A stretch of DNA of 64,000 nucleotides from Megaustenia siamemsis (GCA_032433765.1 JAVIAB010000092.1:108008396-108072395); one strand, 5' to 3'; shown: positions 22,645 through 34,250, numbered from the stretch's first letter. Notes: generated by a model from the sequence alone, not told the origin. Made by a program: numbers and translations.

Positions 22645-23717
22645 TGTTAAACAATTTTCCCGATATAGAGTATTGGTTTCTGCACTGGGCGTTGTGTTTG
22701 GTTCAAAGATAACACTATAATGATGATGTGGATATTAACAACGCTTGATTAATGTAAACACTTGTATCTGACCACATGCACGCGATGTACGTACTCGTGC
22801 GCATTTTTCCTCGTGTTTTATGCGCAAGCAAACTTGCATTTTAACACCTTGCATGGGTGTTTACATTACCGCATGAGTATACGTAAGGAATTAGCTTCCC
22901 AGCCCTGGTGTCAAATACTTTATGTACGCCTTTGTCTTATGCATAAGCGCGGAGTGACGCACAGGAAAAATAAAATGTCTCCTAGAAAGTCGTGGTTTAA
23001 AAAAAAAAAAAACTTTTTATATGTAACCTCAAGTAGGTGAGTTAATAGGAGACAGGTGAGACAAAATGTCAGATATACACGGGAGCAGATTCATGTGTGG
23101 CATTAGCGTTTACAGGTAACTTCAAAGGTAAATTGCTGACGGGCAGAGGATCATCTGTAGCAGGGGTTGGTGTATTATAGGGTGAGTTTACTTAGACTTG
23201 ACAGCATATTGTACCTACGTCAGTATATGTGTGTATATTTGTTCGTGATAAGGTTTAGTTGTGTTTGTATTTGTGTAAATGCACGTGTGTTTATGCATAA
23301 TATGGTTCTAACGTGTCAGGGTAGGTGTTCATGAATAGGTAAAAAGGGGAAAGGGGACGTTCCAAAAAGAGGTCAAAGTTAAAAAAAAAAAGGACAGCTC
23401 ATAGCAATGAACGTCATGAAGAAACTGATAATTTTGTTGACTCTGCGTCGAGATAACAGCTTAAATATACTGTAATAAATGAATACATTGAGGAAAGACT
23501 AACTTGAAGAAAACAAAAAAAAAATCAGGTAGTTTAAGAACTTAGTTAAGAACTTTAGTCGACAGGTCATCCTCATTGCACATCGAACAAGTCCATAAGT
23601 GTTCTGATCTCTTCTGAAGTATACTCCTCAACTTGTAGCAACCAATGACACCGGTGATGTATTAGTTGATACATCCGGCACGACATTTCCCACCTTGATA
23701 TGGTATTCATGAAATCT
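22034..23717. other. Unassigned A/T-rich DNA with (AAT)n
   Basis: An (AAT)n microsatellite of about 15 units at 22603-22645 and a short (TA)n at 22439. The rest has no recognisable gene or element. Confidence 0.5.
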
Positions 23718-23857
23718 GTTATGAGTTGCGAATTCAGGGTCATTTTAAATATAGTTTTATATGTTTATAGTTGCGAATTCAGGGTAATTTAAAAAAAAAG
23801 TTTTATCTGTTTATAGTTGCGAATTCAAGGTAATTTAAAAAAAAAATAGTTTTATCG
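23718..23857 (+). repeat. Three tandem ~60-bp units
   Basis: Each unit has GTTGCGAATTCAGGGTAATTT, a poly(A) stretch and AGTTTTAT.TGTTTATA. The poly(A) stretch grows from unit to unit. Confidence 0.8.
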
Positions 23858-24204
23858 TCCAACTTCCCTGAGGGCATTCAGAATGTCAGTACGGGTCATT
23901 GCCCTTCAGTACTCAACATCATACAAATTGTCAGCACGCTTTTACGCTCGCGTGCCCTGGCACGAAAATGAAACAGACTTTTGTTAGAATGGACCTCCAC
24001 AGAGACTCTAACCACTGCCGACGAGACCAGGTATGTGCGATCTTTCTGAGCATACTCATTGGATCACTGAGGGAAGACGCATGCAAATAAGTATGTGTCT
24101 CATGCTATGCTAATACATTTGTAAAAGCCAGTATGTCCATGGTCAAGCTATTTGTAGTCAGTTGAAAAGCATCACTGTCTTATCTCTTAGTTCTGATTTC
24201 AACG
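23858..24204. other. Unassigned DNA
   Basis: No feature recognised. Confidence 0.45.
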
Positions 24205-24632
24205 TGATCCTTAGAAGTCCACAAGCTCAGTACAACGTAATCCCTAGAAGTTCACAAGCTCTGTACAACGTGATCCCTAGAAGTCTACAAGCTCTGTACA
24301 ACGTGATCCCTAGAAGTTCACAAGCTCTGTACAACGTGATCCCTAGAAGTTCACAAGCTCTGTACAACGTGATCCCTAGAAGTTCACAAGCTCTGTACAA
24401 CGTGATCCCTAGAAGTTCACAAGCTCTGTACAACGTGATCCCTAGAAGTTCACAAGCTCTGTACAACGTGATCCCTAGAAGTCTACAAGCTCTGTACAAC
24501 GTGATCCCTAGAAGTTCACAAGCTCTGTACAACGTGATCCCTAGAAGTCTACAAGCTCTGTACAACGTGATCCCTAGAAGTCCACAAGCTCTGTACAACG
24601 TGATCCCTAGAAGTCCACAAGCTCTGTATCTG
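24205..24632 (+). repeat. 33-bp minisatellite, 13 units
   Basis: The unit has AACGTGATCCCTAGAAG, TTCACAAGCTCTGTAC. Variation is confined to the triplet after AGAAG (TTC, TCT, TCC). Both strands remain open for over 130 codons because 33 is a multiple of three. Confidence 0.97.
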
Positions 24633-24676
24633 AATACCTGACACATCGTTGTAAATGACTACGTCCATATCAGAAG

Positions 24677-25102
24677 TAAAAAGTAAAGTACCCCCGTCAC
24701 GCCAAGTGGCGTATAGGGAAATATGGTGTTCATCATCATCATATGCCATACCGGTTGGCGTAGGTGATCATGTCCCTCCACAATCTTCTATCTACAGTGC
24801 ATCGTATCAGTTCTGTTGTTGACTGTTTTTCATGCCATGACACCAAGCTATCCAGTATTTTCTCTCTTTGTCGTCCGCGACACCAAAATATGGTGTTAGT
24901 GACCTTATATTTTTACAGACCTTCAGCACATGATTTTTGGGGTAATGTAGTCAGTATTACGCCTGTGCTGCTTTATTTTCCCAGAAAAAAAATCCGGTAC
25001 CCATTTAAGGCTGGGTGAACCCGGAAGCAGTCGGTTGGGATCGAACCCTACCCCTTGTCCTTTGTAGTCCAGTTCACTAACCACTGAGCTATCGCGGCTC
25101 CC
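24677..25102 (-). mobile_element. SINE-1 copy with 12-bp TSD, host of a nested LINE
   Basis: The minus-strand copy runs from the head (A box near 25085, B box near 25044) to the tail at 24680. It is flanked by CCATATCAGAAG at 24665-24676 and 25103-25114, an exact 12-bp duplication. A LINE-A fragment at 24731-24885 interrupts it. Confidence 0.92.
24731..24885 (-). mobile_element. LINE-A 5'-truncated insertion nested in SINE-1
   Basis: The sequence is the reverse complement of the last ~150 bp of LINE-A (compare 21866-22033). Its CATCATCATCAT end abuts AAATATGGTGTT at 24719-24730. The same 12 bp recur at 24886-24897, after which the SINE resumes. Five bases (CACCA) at the 5' junction match neither element. 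It encodes no intact protein. Confidence 0.92.
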
Positions 25103-25224
25103 CCATATCAGAAGAGTTCTCGAAAATCAAGGCCTGAACTTTTGCCTCAACGACCAGTGGGTTTTGTTGTCTTCATTCTCTATCTAGTGTGATGACGACG
25201 AGAAAAGACGTATTTTACTCCTTT

Positions 25225-25485
25225 TATTCGGCCGCCGTTTACACTCGTAAATTAACATTATAGCTGATGATGTGGGTCTGCAATGATTTGAAGGTAAAGC
25301 TCGGCAAAGTTGTATTCCGTCTGCCATGGTGGGAAAATCGAGGAGGTAACGCGTCGCCATGCACTCAGTATCTTTTGGGCACCCAACATCGCATTGCCTC
25401 ATTTTGTATCTCTTCCAGTCGTTCCATTTGCGCATTGTTGAGAGTCAGGATCGCTAGTGCATATTCCATTACAGACAGGACCATC
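25225..25485 (-). pseudogene. LINE-B fragment, connection region
   Basis: On the minus strand, frames read EYALAILTLNNAQM, IQNEAMR and MATRYLLDFPTMADGIQL. These correspond to the stretch at about 10570-10760 of LINE-B, with frameshifts. Confidence 0.75.
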
Positions 25486-25505
25486 ACCTGGTATAAGAGA
25501 ATAAT

Positions 25506-25709
25506 GGGTACAAATAATAATACATAAATATTATTATATGGGGAACTTCCGAGGCGATAATAGGGAATAATAGAACAAAGAAGTATGTGTTAGCACTCGG
25601 AAAAATTGACAGACAAACAACAATAGAAAAAAAACGAAGAACAATATATGGTCCGAAGTGGGATCGAAGTTCCCCATATAATAATATTTATGTATTATTA
25701 TTTGTACCC
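25506..25709. repeat. Perfect 44-bp inverted repeat around an inverted SINE-3 piece
   Basis: 25506-25549 is the exact reverse complement of 25666-25709 (44 of 44 by eye). The 116-bp centre is the 3' half of SINE-3 in minus orientation (compare 25978-26097). Arms are A/T-rich and include ATAATAATACATAAATATTA. It could be a small fold-back or MITE-like element. Confidence 0.85.
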
Positions 25710-25807
25710 AGTATATAACCACTGGGAACTACTATTCGTGCTGTTTCGTCCAATAAATGTTTGTCTACAACACAAGTATTCAGCCCTACTGGGAGATACT
25801 TGCATTA

Positions 25808-26097
25808 ATAGGAAAGTACAAATATACAATTTATTTCCGGTCTGTGATCGTTACCCTATGCTATAGTCATTGAGAACGTCATCGTGTAAGACACTGCTGC
25901 AATAGCCAATTTTTTTAGTTGGCTGCGTGGCAGTGTGCCAAGCGTTCGGCTTCTCGTGGCAAGGCGCGGTGCCACTGAGTACGGGTTCGATCCCACTTCG
26001 GACCATATATTGTTCTTCGTTTTTTTTCTATTGTTGTTTGTCTGTCAATTTTTCCGAGTGCTAACACATACTTCTTTGTTCTATTATTCCCTATATT
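25808..26097 (+). mobile_element. SINE-3 copy
   Basis: A direct repeat of 18772-19058, about 95% identical by eye. The tRNA-like segment has an intact GGGTTCGATCCC B box (about 25984). Confidence 0.7.
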
Positions 26098-26204
26098 AGA
26101 ATAAGCTGGCGCTGCTAAATTGTTGAATGATGTCATGACCCTTCTTGCAGATAGGACCTTTCTGGCTTTCAGTACCACCATGTCTGAATTCTAGTTAAAA
26201 GCAA

Positions 26205-26540
26205 GTCTCCGATCAAACCTAATTCCTAAGTATCTTATCACATGAATTCTCTCCATTATCATTAATCTGGCTCTGGTATATCTTACCCTTACTAGAGTAT
26301 GCTAGGTTTAGTATCAATTCACATGAGTTCTCTCCATTGTCATTAATCTGGCTCTAGTATATCTTACCCTTACTAGAGTATGCTAGATTTAGTATCAATT
26401 CATATGAATTCTCTCCACTGTCATTAATGTGGCTCTGGTATATCTTTCCCTTACTAGAGTATGCTAGGTCTCATCACATTAATTCTCTCCAATGTCATTA
26501 ATCTGGCTCTGGTATATCTTTCCCTTACTAGAGTATGCTT
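26205..26540 (+). repeat. ~82-bp tandem repeat, 4 units
   Basis: Units contain GAATTCTCTCCATTATCATT, CTGGCTCTGGTATATCTT and CCCTTACTAGAGTATGCTAG. One unit is internally shortened. No coding frame. Confidence 0.9.
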
Positions 26541-26702
26541 GGTTTAAAACATGGAAGTGATCATCACCCTTGCAGCATACCGGTAGACAAGAGTAGATCC
26601 AGGCCAAGAGTACAGTCCTTCATGTACGACATCGTCCATATATTGTTAGTAAGACGAGGCTAAAGAAGCGCAGCGCTCACCAATGCTGATAAAAAAAATG
26701 GA

Positions 26703-26902
26703 AAAAAAATAGTAAAGTACCCCCGTCACGCCAACTAGCATATAGGGAATATGGTGTTAGTGACCATAAATTTTACAGACTTCAGGCACATGATTTTTGG
26801 GGTAATGTGGTCGGTATTACGCACGTGCCGCTTTACTTTCCCAGAAAAAAAAAATCCTGTACCCATTAAAGGCTGGGTGAACCGGAAGTCGTCGGTTGGG
26901 AT
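26703..26902 (-). mobile_element. SINE-1 copy, head truncated
   Basis: The tail and body of SINE-1 in minus orientation, ending inside the tRNA-like head at about 26902, where a LINE-A-like tail begins. Confidence 0.85.
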
Positions 26903-27034
26903 ACAAATGCAGATAGTTTAAGAGAATGGTTTGATAGGAAGTCAACTACAGAATTGATACAGAGAGATAGAAAGCCGTGAAGCCACGTGATCGTTTACGC
27001 CAGAAGGCACTGTATTTGATTAAGATGATGATGA
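26903..27034 (+). pseudogene. LINE-A-like 3' tail, diverged subfamily
   Basis: The frame reads DSLREWFDRKSTTELIQRDR and then, after a stop, VIVYARRHCI, ending GATGATGATGAT. More diverged from LINE-A and closer to the copy at 63190. Confidence 0.65.
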
Positions 27035-27814
27035 TAGGTGTTAGACGTGTGTATTTGCACGTTCTTATAATGTTCTGTTTGTCGTAGTATCGCTTTATTT
27101 CAAAGCTGTTTTTTTTTTCATTACTATTGAATGCCATTTTTCTTGAACCGTTTTTCCTTTTGCTCTATCGTAAATCTGTCATTCCTGCTTTCATCGTCAT
27201 CATTTGCCTTTTGATTTTTCTGTTACCATTAAGATCTTTCCCTTTCCTTTATTAGCCTATTTAATTTACATGCCTTATTTTTATTGCAGCTATTAGTGCT
27301 CTCTTGCCTTGATGTTTTCCTACAATTTTCCTATATTGCATTTTCAATAATGCGTGGCAAACAGAGAAAATTACTGTGTTATAATAAATTAACGTTTAGA
27401 ATGTCTGGCTATTGTTCATGGTTCATATACAAACATCTTTATCTTCTTCACCTTCTTATTTCTTTTCAAAGCTAGCTGCCTTTGTCATTAGTTTTGAATC
27501 TTGCCGATGTTTTACATTCGTCTTGAACACACATTTTTTAGACTATTCCAATAGCAACTCTGACTACATATAACTACACCCTTTAATGGATGTCATGGAA
27601 AACTAAGGCCAGAAAAAAATATTCCCTATTAAATACGTGCTGAAGTCAGGTGCAATGGACCGTAGTGTGCAAGACACAAGGCAGTGTAACTTGTGCGAAC
27701 GAAGATAAATTTTATCTATTTTTTTAAATCTTTCTATGCTTTTCTCTTTTGTAAGAAATAGTTTTTTGGTCCCAGAATGTAATATTTCATCCCTTTTATT
27801 GTTTGTATATGCGC
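27035..27814. other. Unassigned A/T-rich DNA
   Basis: No gene, RNA or element recognised. Confidence 0.5.
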
Positions 27815-28270
27815 ATATATCGGAGACGGAGAATGAACTACAAGAAATGACAGACATAGAAATTAGAGAAAGCAACACGGAAGGTCTCTGCCGAAACTGG
27901 AGTAAAACAGAAGTAATGATCATTTCAAAGAGAAAAACAAATTCACTGTCGGGCAGCATAAAAATAAGCGGGACTTATATGAAACAAGTGCATGGCCTCA
28001 AATACTTGGGCACAATAATATTATTAGATGGTATATGCGCCAAAAAAAAAAAAACAACAACAGGATAGCATATATCAAAGTAGCCTTTTAGTAAATGAAA
28101 AACACCGTGTACAACAAATATACGCCAATAGAAGTGAGAACGAGAGTTCGTCCATGATATATACTGACAGTTCTGAAATATGGACCGAATCATGGACAGT
28201 AGATAAACAAATGAAAAGACAATAAGAGGTCACAAAAATGGGATTTCTCAGGAGAATGTTGAAAGTTCCC
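27815..28270 (+). pseudogene. LINE-A internal fragment
   Basis: The frame reads ETENELQEMTDIE, NWSKTEVMIISKRKT, MKQVHGLKYLGTII and, after a frameshift in an A-rich stretch at 28041-28054, ESWTVDKQMKRQ and MGFLRRMLKVPF. It covers the thumb region and lacks the basic C-terminal tail, so it is truncated at both ends. Confidence 0.8.
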
Positions 28271-29811
28271 TTTTAAAGTTCCCAATGTAATGCTTACAGA
28301 GAAGGACATTGAAAACTCTGGTTCTACTCGTACCCATTCTTCACTAAGTTCTGTCTCCTCAAGTGAGCATATCTGTTGAACAATGTTCTGTGTCCTATGT
28401 ACATTGAAGGTTATCTGTCAGAGTTGACTCGAAGGTTGACACGTGCTGGAAACAATTGTTTCCCCTCTCTTTTCTGGTGAAATAATAAAGGAGGTAACGC
28501 ATCCATCTGCACAATGTACCTCTTGTAAATCCATGAATGATACTCATAGTATCGTTCTGTATTAGTTTCATTATTTCTGTTTACAACTAGATACAATGCA
28601 ATCGCTGGTGGATGTTTGACGGTTCTGGAAGGATGATGGGGATTGACGTACTGGAGTACGAGGTGTGTAAAACACTGTAACATAAGTCGTTGTTTGAGTG
28701 AACAAGACCTTTCGGACCACCAATCCTCTCCATAATGCCACCCTTTTCGCTACTTGACCTGTATGTTTTCACTTAGCAACGAGTATAAGTTCACTTTGAA
28801 CCCTACACAACGTAATTTGCTGAATCGGTTCGAAAGTGTTGCAATTCAGAGTATGGCTACATATATCCCCTCCGTGACGACCTTTCGCTTAATTCTTTCA
28901 TTTTTGTTGTTCGGTATTTGTGCGTTCTGAAGGTATCAACGCCCACCTGTCTATAGGGACCGCCTCGGTACATTGTCTACATTTCAAGGGGTTCGCGTTT
29001 CAGAACTGGCTAAATTGAAGCGTGTGCTTACGCGTGTATATGTTAATCTTGTTGAAGGTGTATGAGAAAAGATAGATGTATTATGTATGTGTTGTGTATG
29101 CAAATGTTATTTTGTTAATTTGTGCATAACACTGCGTGATTGTCTAATATCCACAATTAGTTACAGTTAACTTTTATGTTTGTAAATTTGTTACTCTTTT
29201 TTTTCTATAACATATAAAAAAGTACATACATATACACATATCACGCCTAACATACTAACACAGACATACATAGCAACCCATACAAACACACCACAAATAA
29301 ACACCACAAACACATACACAAGTCCTGCATTAAATCTTTCGCAAACCATTCAACGCTATTTACTATTCTACTTTCTTTTAGATCGCATTTAAGTGTATCT
29401 ACACGTCAACAGTTTTTTTTTTAAACAGTTATTTTGATTTGTTGTTTACTTGCAGTCTTTGCTGGAAGCATTCAGTGACTCATTGCTGATTGCTTGCGTC
29501 AAGAACGGTGAACTATGCTGATCTGTTGCTACCTCTTTGCGGTACCACTTAAAATTAACTAACCAGTCTAGTCTAGTCATGTGAGTAGGAATTGAGTGGA
29601 ATGTCAACCCGGTGCTCAAAAAATATTCTGCTGAAGACGGATGCATTGGGCCGAAAGGCGTCAGTTAATTAACACAATGTGTCCACTCCCACTGAACGTC
29701 ATTTTAATGACCGACAATGAAGAGGATCAAGAGAAAATCCCTTCGGTCGTCGGGTGACCGCAAACAACAAACGAACTTTATTTACAGTATTATAGTCCAT
29801 TTCAAAGGAGG
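28271..29811. other. Unassigned DNA with an unidentified minus-strand frame
   Basis: A minus-strand open frame of 90 codons (28411-28683) contains RYYEYHSWIYKRYIVQMDAL. It is unlike a random frame in composition, but I cannot assign it. A DNA-transposon helicase-type protein is only a guess. The rest is featureless. Confidence 0.3.
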
Positions 29812-30040
29812 TGCTTGTGGCCGTGCGGCTAAAACTGTTCCACTAGCTGAAAAGCTGACGTACGGTGTTCAAAGCCCGCGGTAGACAGAAAGGATTTTTT
29901 CTATCCGGGGTGAAATAAAAATCCTGAGTCGCACACGTCGTGGCGACTGCTTGACCAAGCGGCCTTTATCCCTCTGGTTCTATCGTTGCTCCCCGACATA
30001 CAGCAATTATACTAGGTGTCGTAAATATAGTTTTTTTTTT
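29812..30040 (+). mobile_element. SINE-4 copy, tRNA-headed
   Basis: The head has GTGGCCGTGCGGCTAA (A-box-like, about 29818) and GGTGTTCAAAGCC (B-box-like, about 29865). The body reads GGTGAAATAAAAATCC and GACCAAGCGGCCTTTAT. The body is shared with 43905-44045, supporting a dispersed family. Confidence 0.6.
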
Positions 30041-30536
30041 ATAGTCCGTTTCAAAGGTCATGTCACTCTTCAAAATGCTATTGCTGTTAACTGTTTGGTA
30101 ACCGTTTGTTTTCTTTTGTTGAAATTGTGTATGTAAACTGTTTATTGACTTGACGTTATATAAAAAAAAAAATCATTGGAAACAAACAGGAGGTTTTTAT
30201 TTTGACTTATTTGTGATAAATAAAACAGACACATATAACGATTCTAGTGAAATAAAATGTTTACAGTTTCAACTGGTCAACATTACATGAATAATTTCCA
30301 AATCCTTATTTTTGGACACTTTTCTCGCGCACGAACCATGTAGCACTTTGAGCTGAATAGCGAAGCCTAAATTTCCCGTGTGTTCTAGTTTATTGACAAT
30401 GTAAAATAAAACTCGTTCGTGGATTGGGAGTAATTACAATGAGTCTATAGATAAAATTGGTTTCACATCTACACATCATGAAATTTGTTACACCTCAAAA
30501 CGTTGCGATTAAGATCTACCAATATCTGTGCAGAGA

Positions 30537-30537
<1 letters not shown>
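30041..30537. other. Unassigned A/T-rich DNA
   Basis: No feature recognised. Confidence 0.5.
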
Positions 30538-30586
<49 letters not shown>

Positions 30587-30595
30587 GAGAGAGAA
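30538..30595 (+). repeat. (GA)n microsatellite
   Basis: About 28 GA units with one GTGA interruption. Confidence 0.95.
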
Positions 30596-30689
30596 TATAA
30601 ATGGATTCTTTATCGTTCTTTATCAAACCCTGAGAAACGAACAATGTATATTTTGTGATTAAGCAAACTGTCAATTTATCGCTGGGTCC

Positions 30690-32045
30690 AAGAATGTGGA
30701 TACTTATGTCCAAGGATTACAAACAAGAAAAGAAGAAAAGTATTAGATATTTGATAAAGACCTTATACAAAGAGAAGTTTTTCAAGTGTTTGCTTTGAAC
30801 GAAGCAGCGACACTTAGAAAATTGATGGCTAAGATGAGAACGAACAACGGTATTGAGATTTGCAAATCTACATTATGGAGAGTTGTGAGCTGTGCTTTAC
30901 CTTTAGAAAGTTGCTGGTGTACAAAAATATCACATTTGTGAGAAGCCACATCTAGTAACTGTGAGAAGCCACATCTAGCAGCTGTGAGAAGCCACATCTA
31001 GCAGCTGTGAGAAGCCACATCTGGTATCTGTGAGAAGTCATATCTAGCAGCTGTGAGAAGCCACATCTAGTAGCTGCGAGAAGCCACATCTAGTAGCTAT
31101 GAGAAGCCACATGTAGTAGCTGTGAGAAGCCACATCTAGTAGCTGTGAGAAACCACATCTAGTAGCTGCGAGAAGCCACATCTAGTAGCTGTGAGAAGCC
31201 ACATCTAGTAGCTGTGAGAAACCACAACTAGCAGCTGCGAGAAGCACGTATTTACATGAAGTCAAGGAAATGCTTAAGACGGTTATAATATTGTATATTT
31301 ATATAAAACATGGATCAATGTTCTCACCACACAAGTGAAAAGGAATGCCAGTTATCAGATGGATTATTAACAGATCGGTACCTAGTAGCAAAGGGCAGCG
31401 CTTGATAGTTGCACATGCAGGTAGGTAGCAGACATATTGGGCTGTTGCAGAATGCTGAACTTTTATTTGTTTTCAAAGTCGACAGACAAGCGGAACTATC
31501 ATTCTGAAATGAATGACTACACAATTAGACAGTGGATTGTGAAAATTGTTCTTCCAACAGTAGATGGACCCTCTTGTTTAATAATGGACAATGTGACATA
31601 CCACTACGTAGTTGTACAAGAAGATAAAGTCCCGACAACATCAAGTACAAAAGATGAAATAATGATGTGGTTCACGTATGAAAATATACCATTTAACATG
31701 TATCTAAAACCTGAATTTCTTTCCATTGTAAAGTAGATACAACGGATTAAGATATTTCATATAGACAAGTTAACAGAAGAGTATGGTCATAGATGTTTGA
31801 GAATAACGCCTTACCATTCATACTTAAATCCAAAGAGAACTAGTCTGGGAAAAAGTCAAAGGACAAGTAGCAGCTGAAAATAAAACCTTAAAATTATGCG
31901 ATGTTAAGACACTTACAAATCACCTTCTCTCAAACATAGACAAAGATTGCTGGACAAAGATTAATGCGAGGAGCATGTCTTACGTGAAAAGAAGGAATAT
32001 AGGAAGAAGGATGGTTTGTGGTTTATTCAGCCGAATGTAGTAATC
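30690..32045 (+). pseudogene. IS630/Tc1-mariner-type transposase relic, split by a minisatellite
   Basis: The N-terminal helix-turn-helix-like part reads REVFQVFALNEAATLRKLMA and CKSTLWRVVSCALPLE (about 30770-30905). A minisatellite follows (30925-31245). The DDE part resumes near 31308 with TWIN, then AKGQRLIVAHAG (about 31390), then LIMDNVTYHYVVVQ with the second catalytic Asp (about 31578-31617). Next come STKDEIMMWFTYENI and EYGHRCLRITPYHSYLNPK (about 31769-31834). One base of frameshift breaks the NPxE/D box. The remainder reads VWEKVKGQVAAENKTLKL and CWTKINARS. The family cuts and pastes DNA between TA-type targets. No terminal inverted repeats were found by eye. Confidence 0.75.
30925..31245 (+). 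repeat. 23-bp minisatellite inside the transposase relic
   Basis: About 13 units of GTGAGAAGCCACATCTAGTA plus GCT, with CGAGAAG and AGCAGCT variants. Confidence 0.95.
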
Positions 32046-32739
32046 AACCTGTTAGACTCGTCTGAATTAGTCATTACTCTAAAGAAATGTGCCGCGAAAT
32101 AAATGTGTTTGCCTGCATGTTGACATCAAATTGTAAAACAGATTCTTTTCATGTTCATTCCAATCATTCAGAAGACTTCAGTACTGAATATAACCGATTA
32201 TAATTTGTTCAACATAAGAAAAATTCGCTATCATTTCTGCTTTTACTATTTACTCACTTGATCCTTCTGACATTGATAATAGCTTCATAGAAACATATAG
32301 CTTAAAAGACGAAACCAAAGCATATACTTCAGTGCTATTTACAACAGTTTGCCTAAACTTCGATGATGCGTTTATGGCTTATCAAAATTCAAAATAATTG
32401 TTAGGCTTACAGTACATTCTATATGTTAGGGGCGCAATACTTGCATTGCTGCATTGATAAACATCAATTGAACCAGCCGATTATTTTAAATTATATATTT
32501 GTAAGGTTATGGGCAATGATAGACCATATGCAAAATATCATGGTAATCCGTCCAGGAGTTTCCGAGATTTTTGATGAAGTTTGAGGGCATGAGTTCTGAA
32601 ACAAGGTACACATGCATATTTTTGTACAATCTATTCATCTGTTTATGAAATGCTAAATACTGTCTATATCTGCAGTGTCGTTTCCTGTATAAATTATGTA
32701 ACTCTTGCAGTGGTCCATAAAGTTTTGTCTGTAGTGTTG
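32046..32739. other. Unassigned A/T-rich DNA
   Basis: No feature recognised. Confidence 0.45.
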
Positions 32740-33900
32740 TATCTATGGGTCAATGGGTTTTCCCAATTTTGCTATATTCAGTACAGTCTTGAAGTATGAG
32801 TTCAGCACTCTGGAGTGCCTTTCTAAATGTACATGTGTCTGAGGTGCCAATCTTGAATTTTGTGTACATGTGACTGTGGAGTTGATTGTGCCATGTTCTG
32901 AGGCATATAATGGTAACTTGTTCCCATCTAGTCATATAGGAAATACATCCTGATTTGGGCTTGTGGTCTTCTGAGCGATTTCATTATCTGTTTCTTCTGA
33001 TGGTTTGTAACTGGTGCGCCTGGTTGTGTGCCTGTTGCGTCTTCCTTTGCCAGTTGATCTGCTCTCTCTTTTCCTGGTAGTCGGCGGTAAGATGGGATCC
33101 ACTGCCGAGAGACCTTCTGGTGCTTGCAAACTTCAATTTATAAGATCTGCAGACGTGACAGTTTTCTGGATTATAGTGCCTGGAGTGCTGATCGTGCATC
33201 TGTCAGAAACATTATACGCTTTGTACTAAGATTACTGTTGGGCAGTTTTTCTATTGCCAACTTTTGTGCTCGGATTTCTGTTTGGTACTTGTGACAATAT
33301 TTCCCTATTGCTATTTCATTCATATCTCTTGTGTTATTTGGGTACTCTATGTATGCACCTGCTCTCCCGTTCTTTACTGCATTCGGTGCTGATCCATCTA
33401 TGTACACATGAACCCATAGACCTTGTGTGTATTTTTTATTCAAGAAACGTAGAGTTATTATTTTACGCTGTCAACTATTCTGTTCCTCTTTTTCAAGTAT
33501 TCTTTTCATTTGTGTCCGTGTTTGTATCGACGATTCGAGTTCCTCTGTCGAGGGGGACTGTTCTGGTACAGGCAGTAAGGAGTTAACAACTCTTGGTATA
33601 TCTGGTGTTTGTCTACAAATTTGTTTGGCTTGCTGGATATAATGCTTGTCTTAAGCCGTCCCAATCCAAGATTTGGAATCGATCCTTCATTGAATGCCTT
33701 GAACATTTGTCTGCCTGTACCAACGTTTTAGTGTCCCTGTATTCTCCAAGTGCAGATATCCTCCACAATATCTCCATCTCTAATATTGGTGGTGATTTCA
33801 TTGGTCCTGTTCTTATTTCTTACAATTCAACTTCCCTAAACTTCACTGACCTATATATACACATACACCACCATTTTCGTTTCAGTATCCATTGAATTGT
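32740..33900 (-). pseudogene. LINE-I relic on minus strand, RNase H region
   Basis: Reading right to left: TLKRWYRQTNVQGI (about 33740), the RNase H start VYIDGSAPNAVKNGRAGAYI with the first catalytic Asp (about 33340-33400), the Glu in YQTEIRAQKLAIEKL, then LTDARSALQAL with the third Asp (about 33171-33205). After frameshifts comes a C-terminal region with VTIICLRTWHNQLHSHMYTK (about 32860-32920). It belongs to the same broad family as 646-2323 but is a different subfamily. It lies head-to-head with the next LINE. Confidence 0.8.
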
Positions 33901-33989
33901 GTCTCCAAATCTGCATTGATCTTTCTTCAATCATTAAACAGGATCTAATTATTTACTTTATTTATACATTATTTATTTTATTCATTGTT

Positions 33990-34250
33990 AAGATCCCAAA
34001 AAAGGGCAATCTTAGAGATTGTAACAATTGGAGAGGCGTGACACTTTTGTCAGTTGCCTCAAAATTATTCTGTAAAATCATCCTAAATAGAATAAAGGAT
34101 TCAATAGATACAGTAATGCGTGAAGAACAGGCTGGGTTTAGAAAAGGGAGAAGCTGTCTTGACCACATTTTCACTCTACGACTTATATTGGAGGAACACA
34201 TTGAAAAGCAAAAACCTTTTGTACTTAACTTCATCGACTTCAAAAAGCAT
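33990..34250 (+). pseudogene. LINE-F (RTE-like), 5' part of RT up to frameshift
   Basis: Starts abruptly at KIPKKGNLRDCNNWRGVTLL (about 33990-34050), then reads VMREEQAGFRKGRSCLDHIF (about 34114-34173) and FVLNFIDFKK, the strand with the first catalytic Asp. A one-base deletion in the A-run after FIDF (about 34243-34250) throws the frame. The element is 5'-truncated upstream of KIPKKG, so endonuclease is missing. Confidence 0.85.

Noticed and set aside
24162..24641. 159-codon repetitive frame
   Set aside because: It is a by-product of the 33-bp array; the opposite strand is also open.
29630..29670. Hammerhead-like motif CTGAAGA...CCGAAA
   Set aside because: The intervening segment does not form a convincing stem II and no matching stem III or cleavage site was found.
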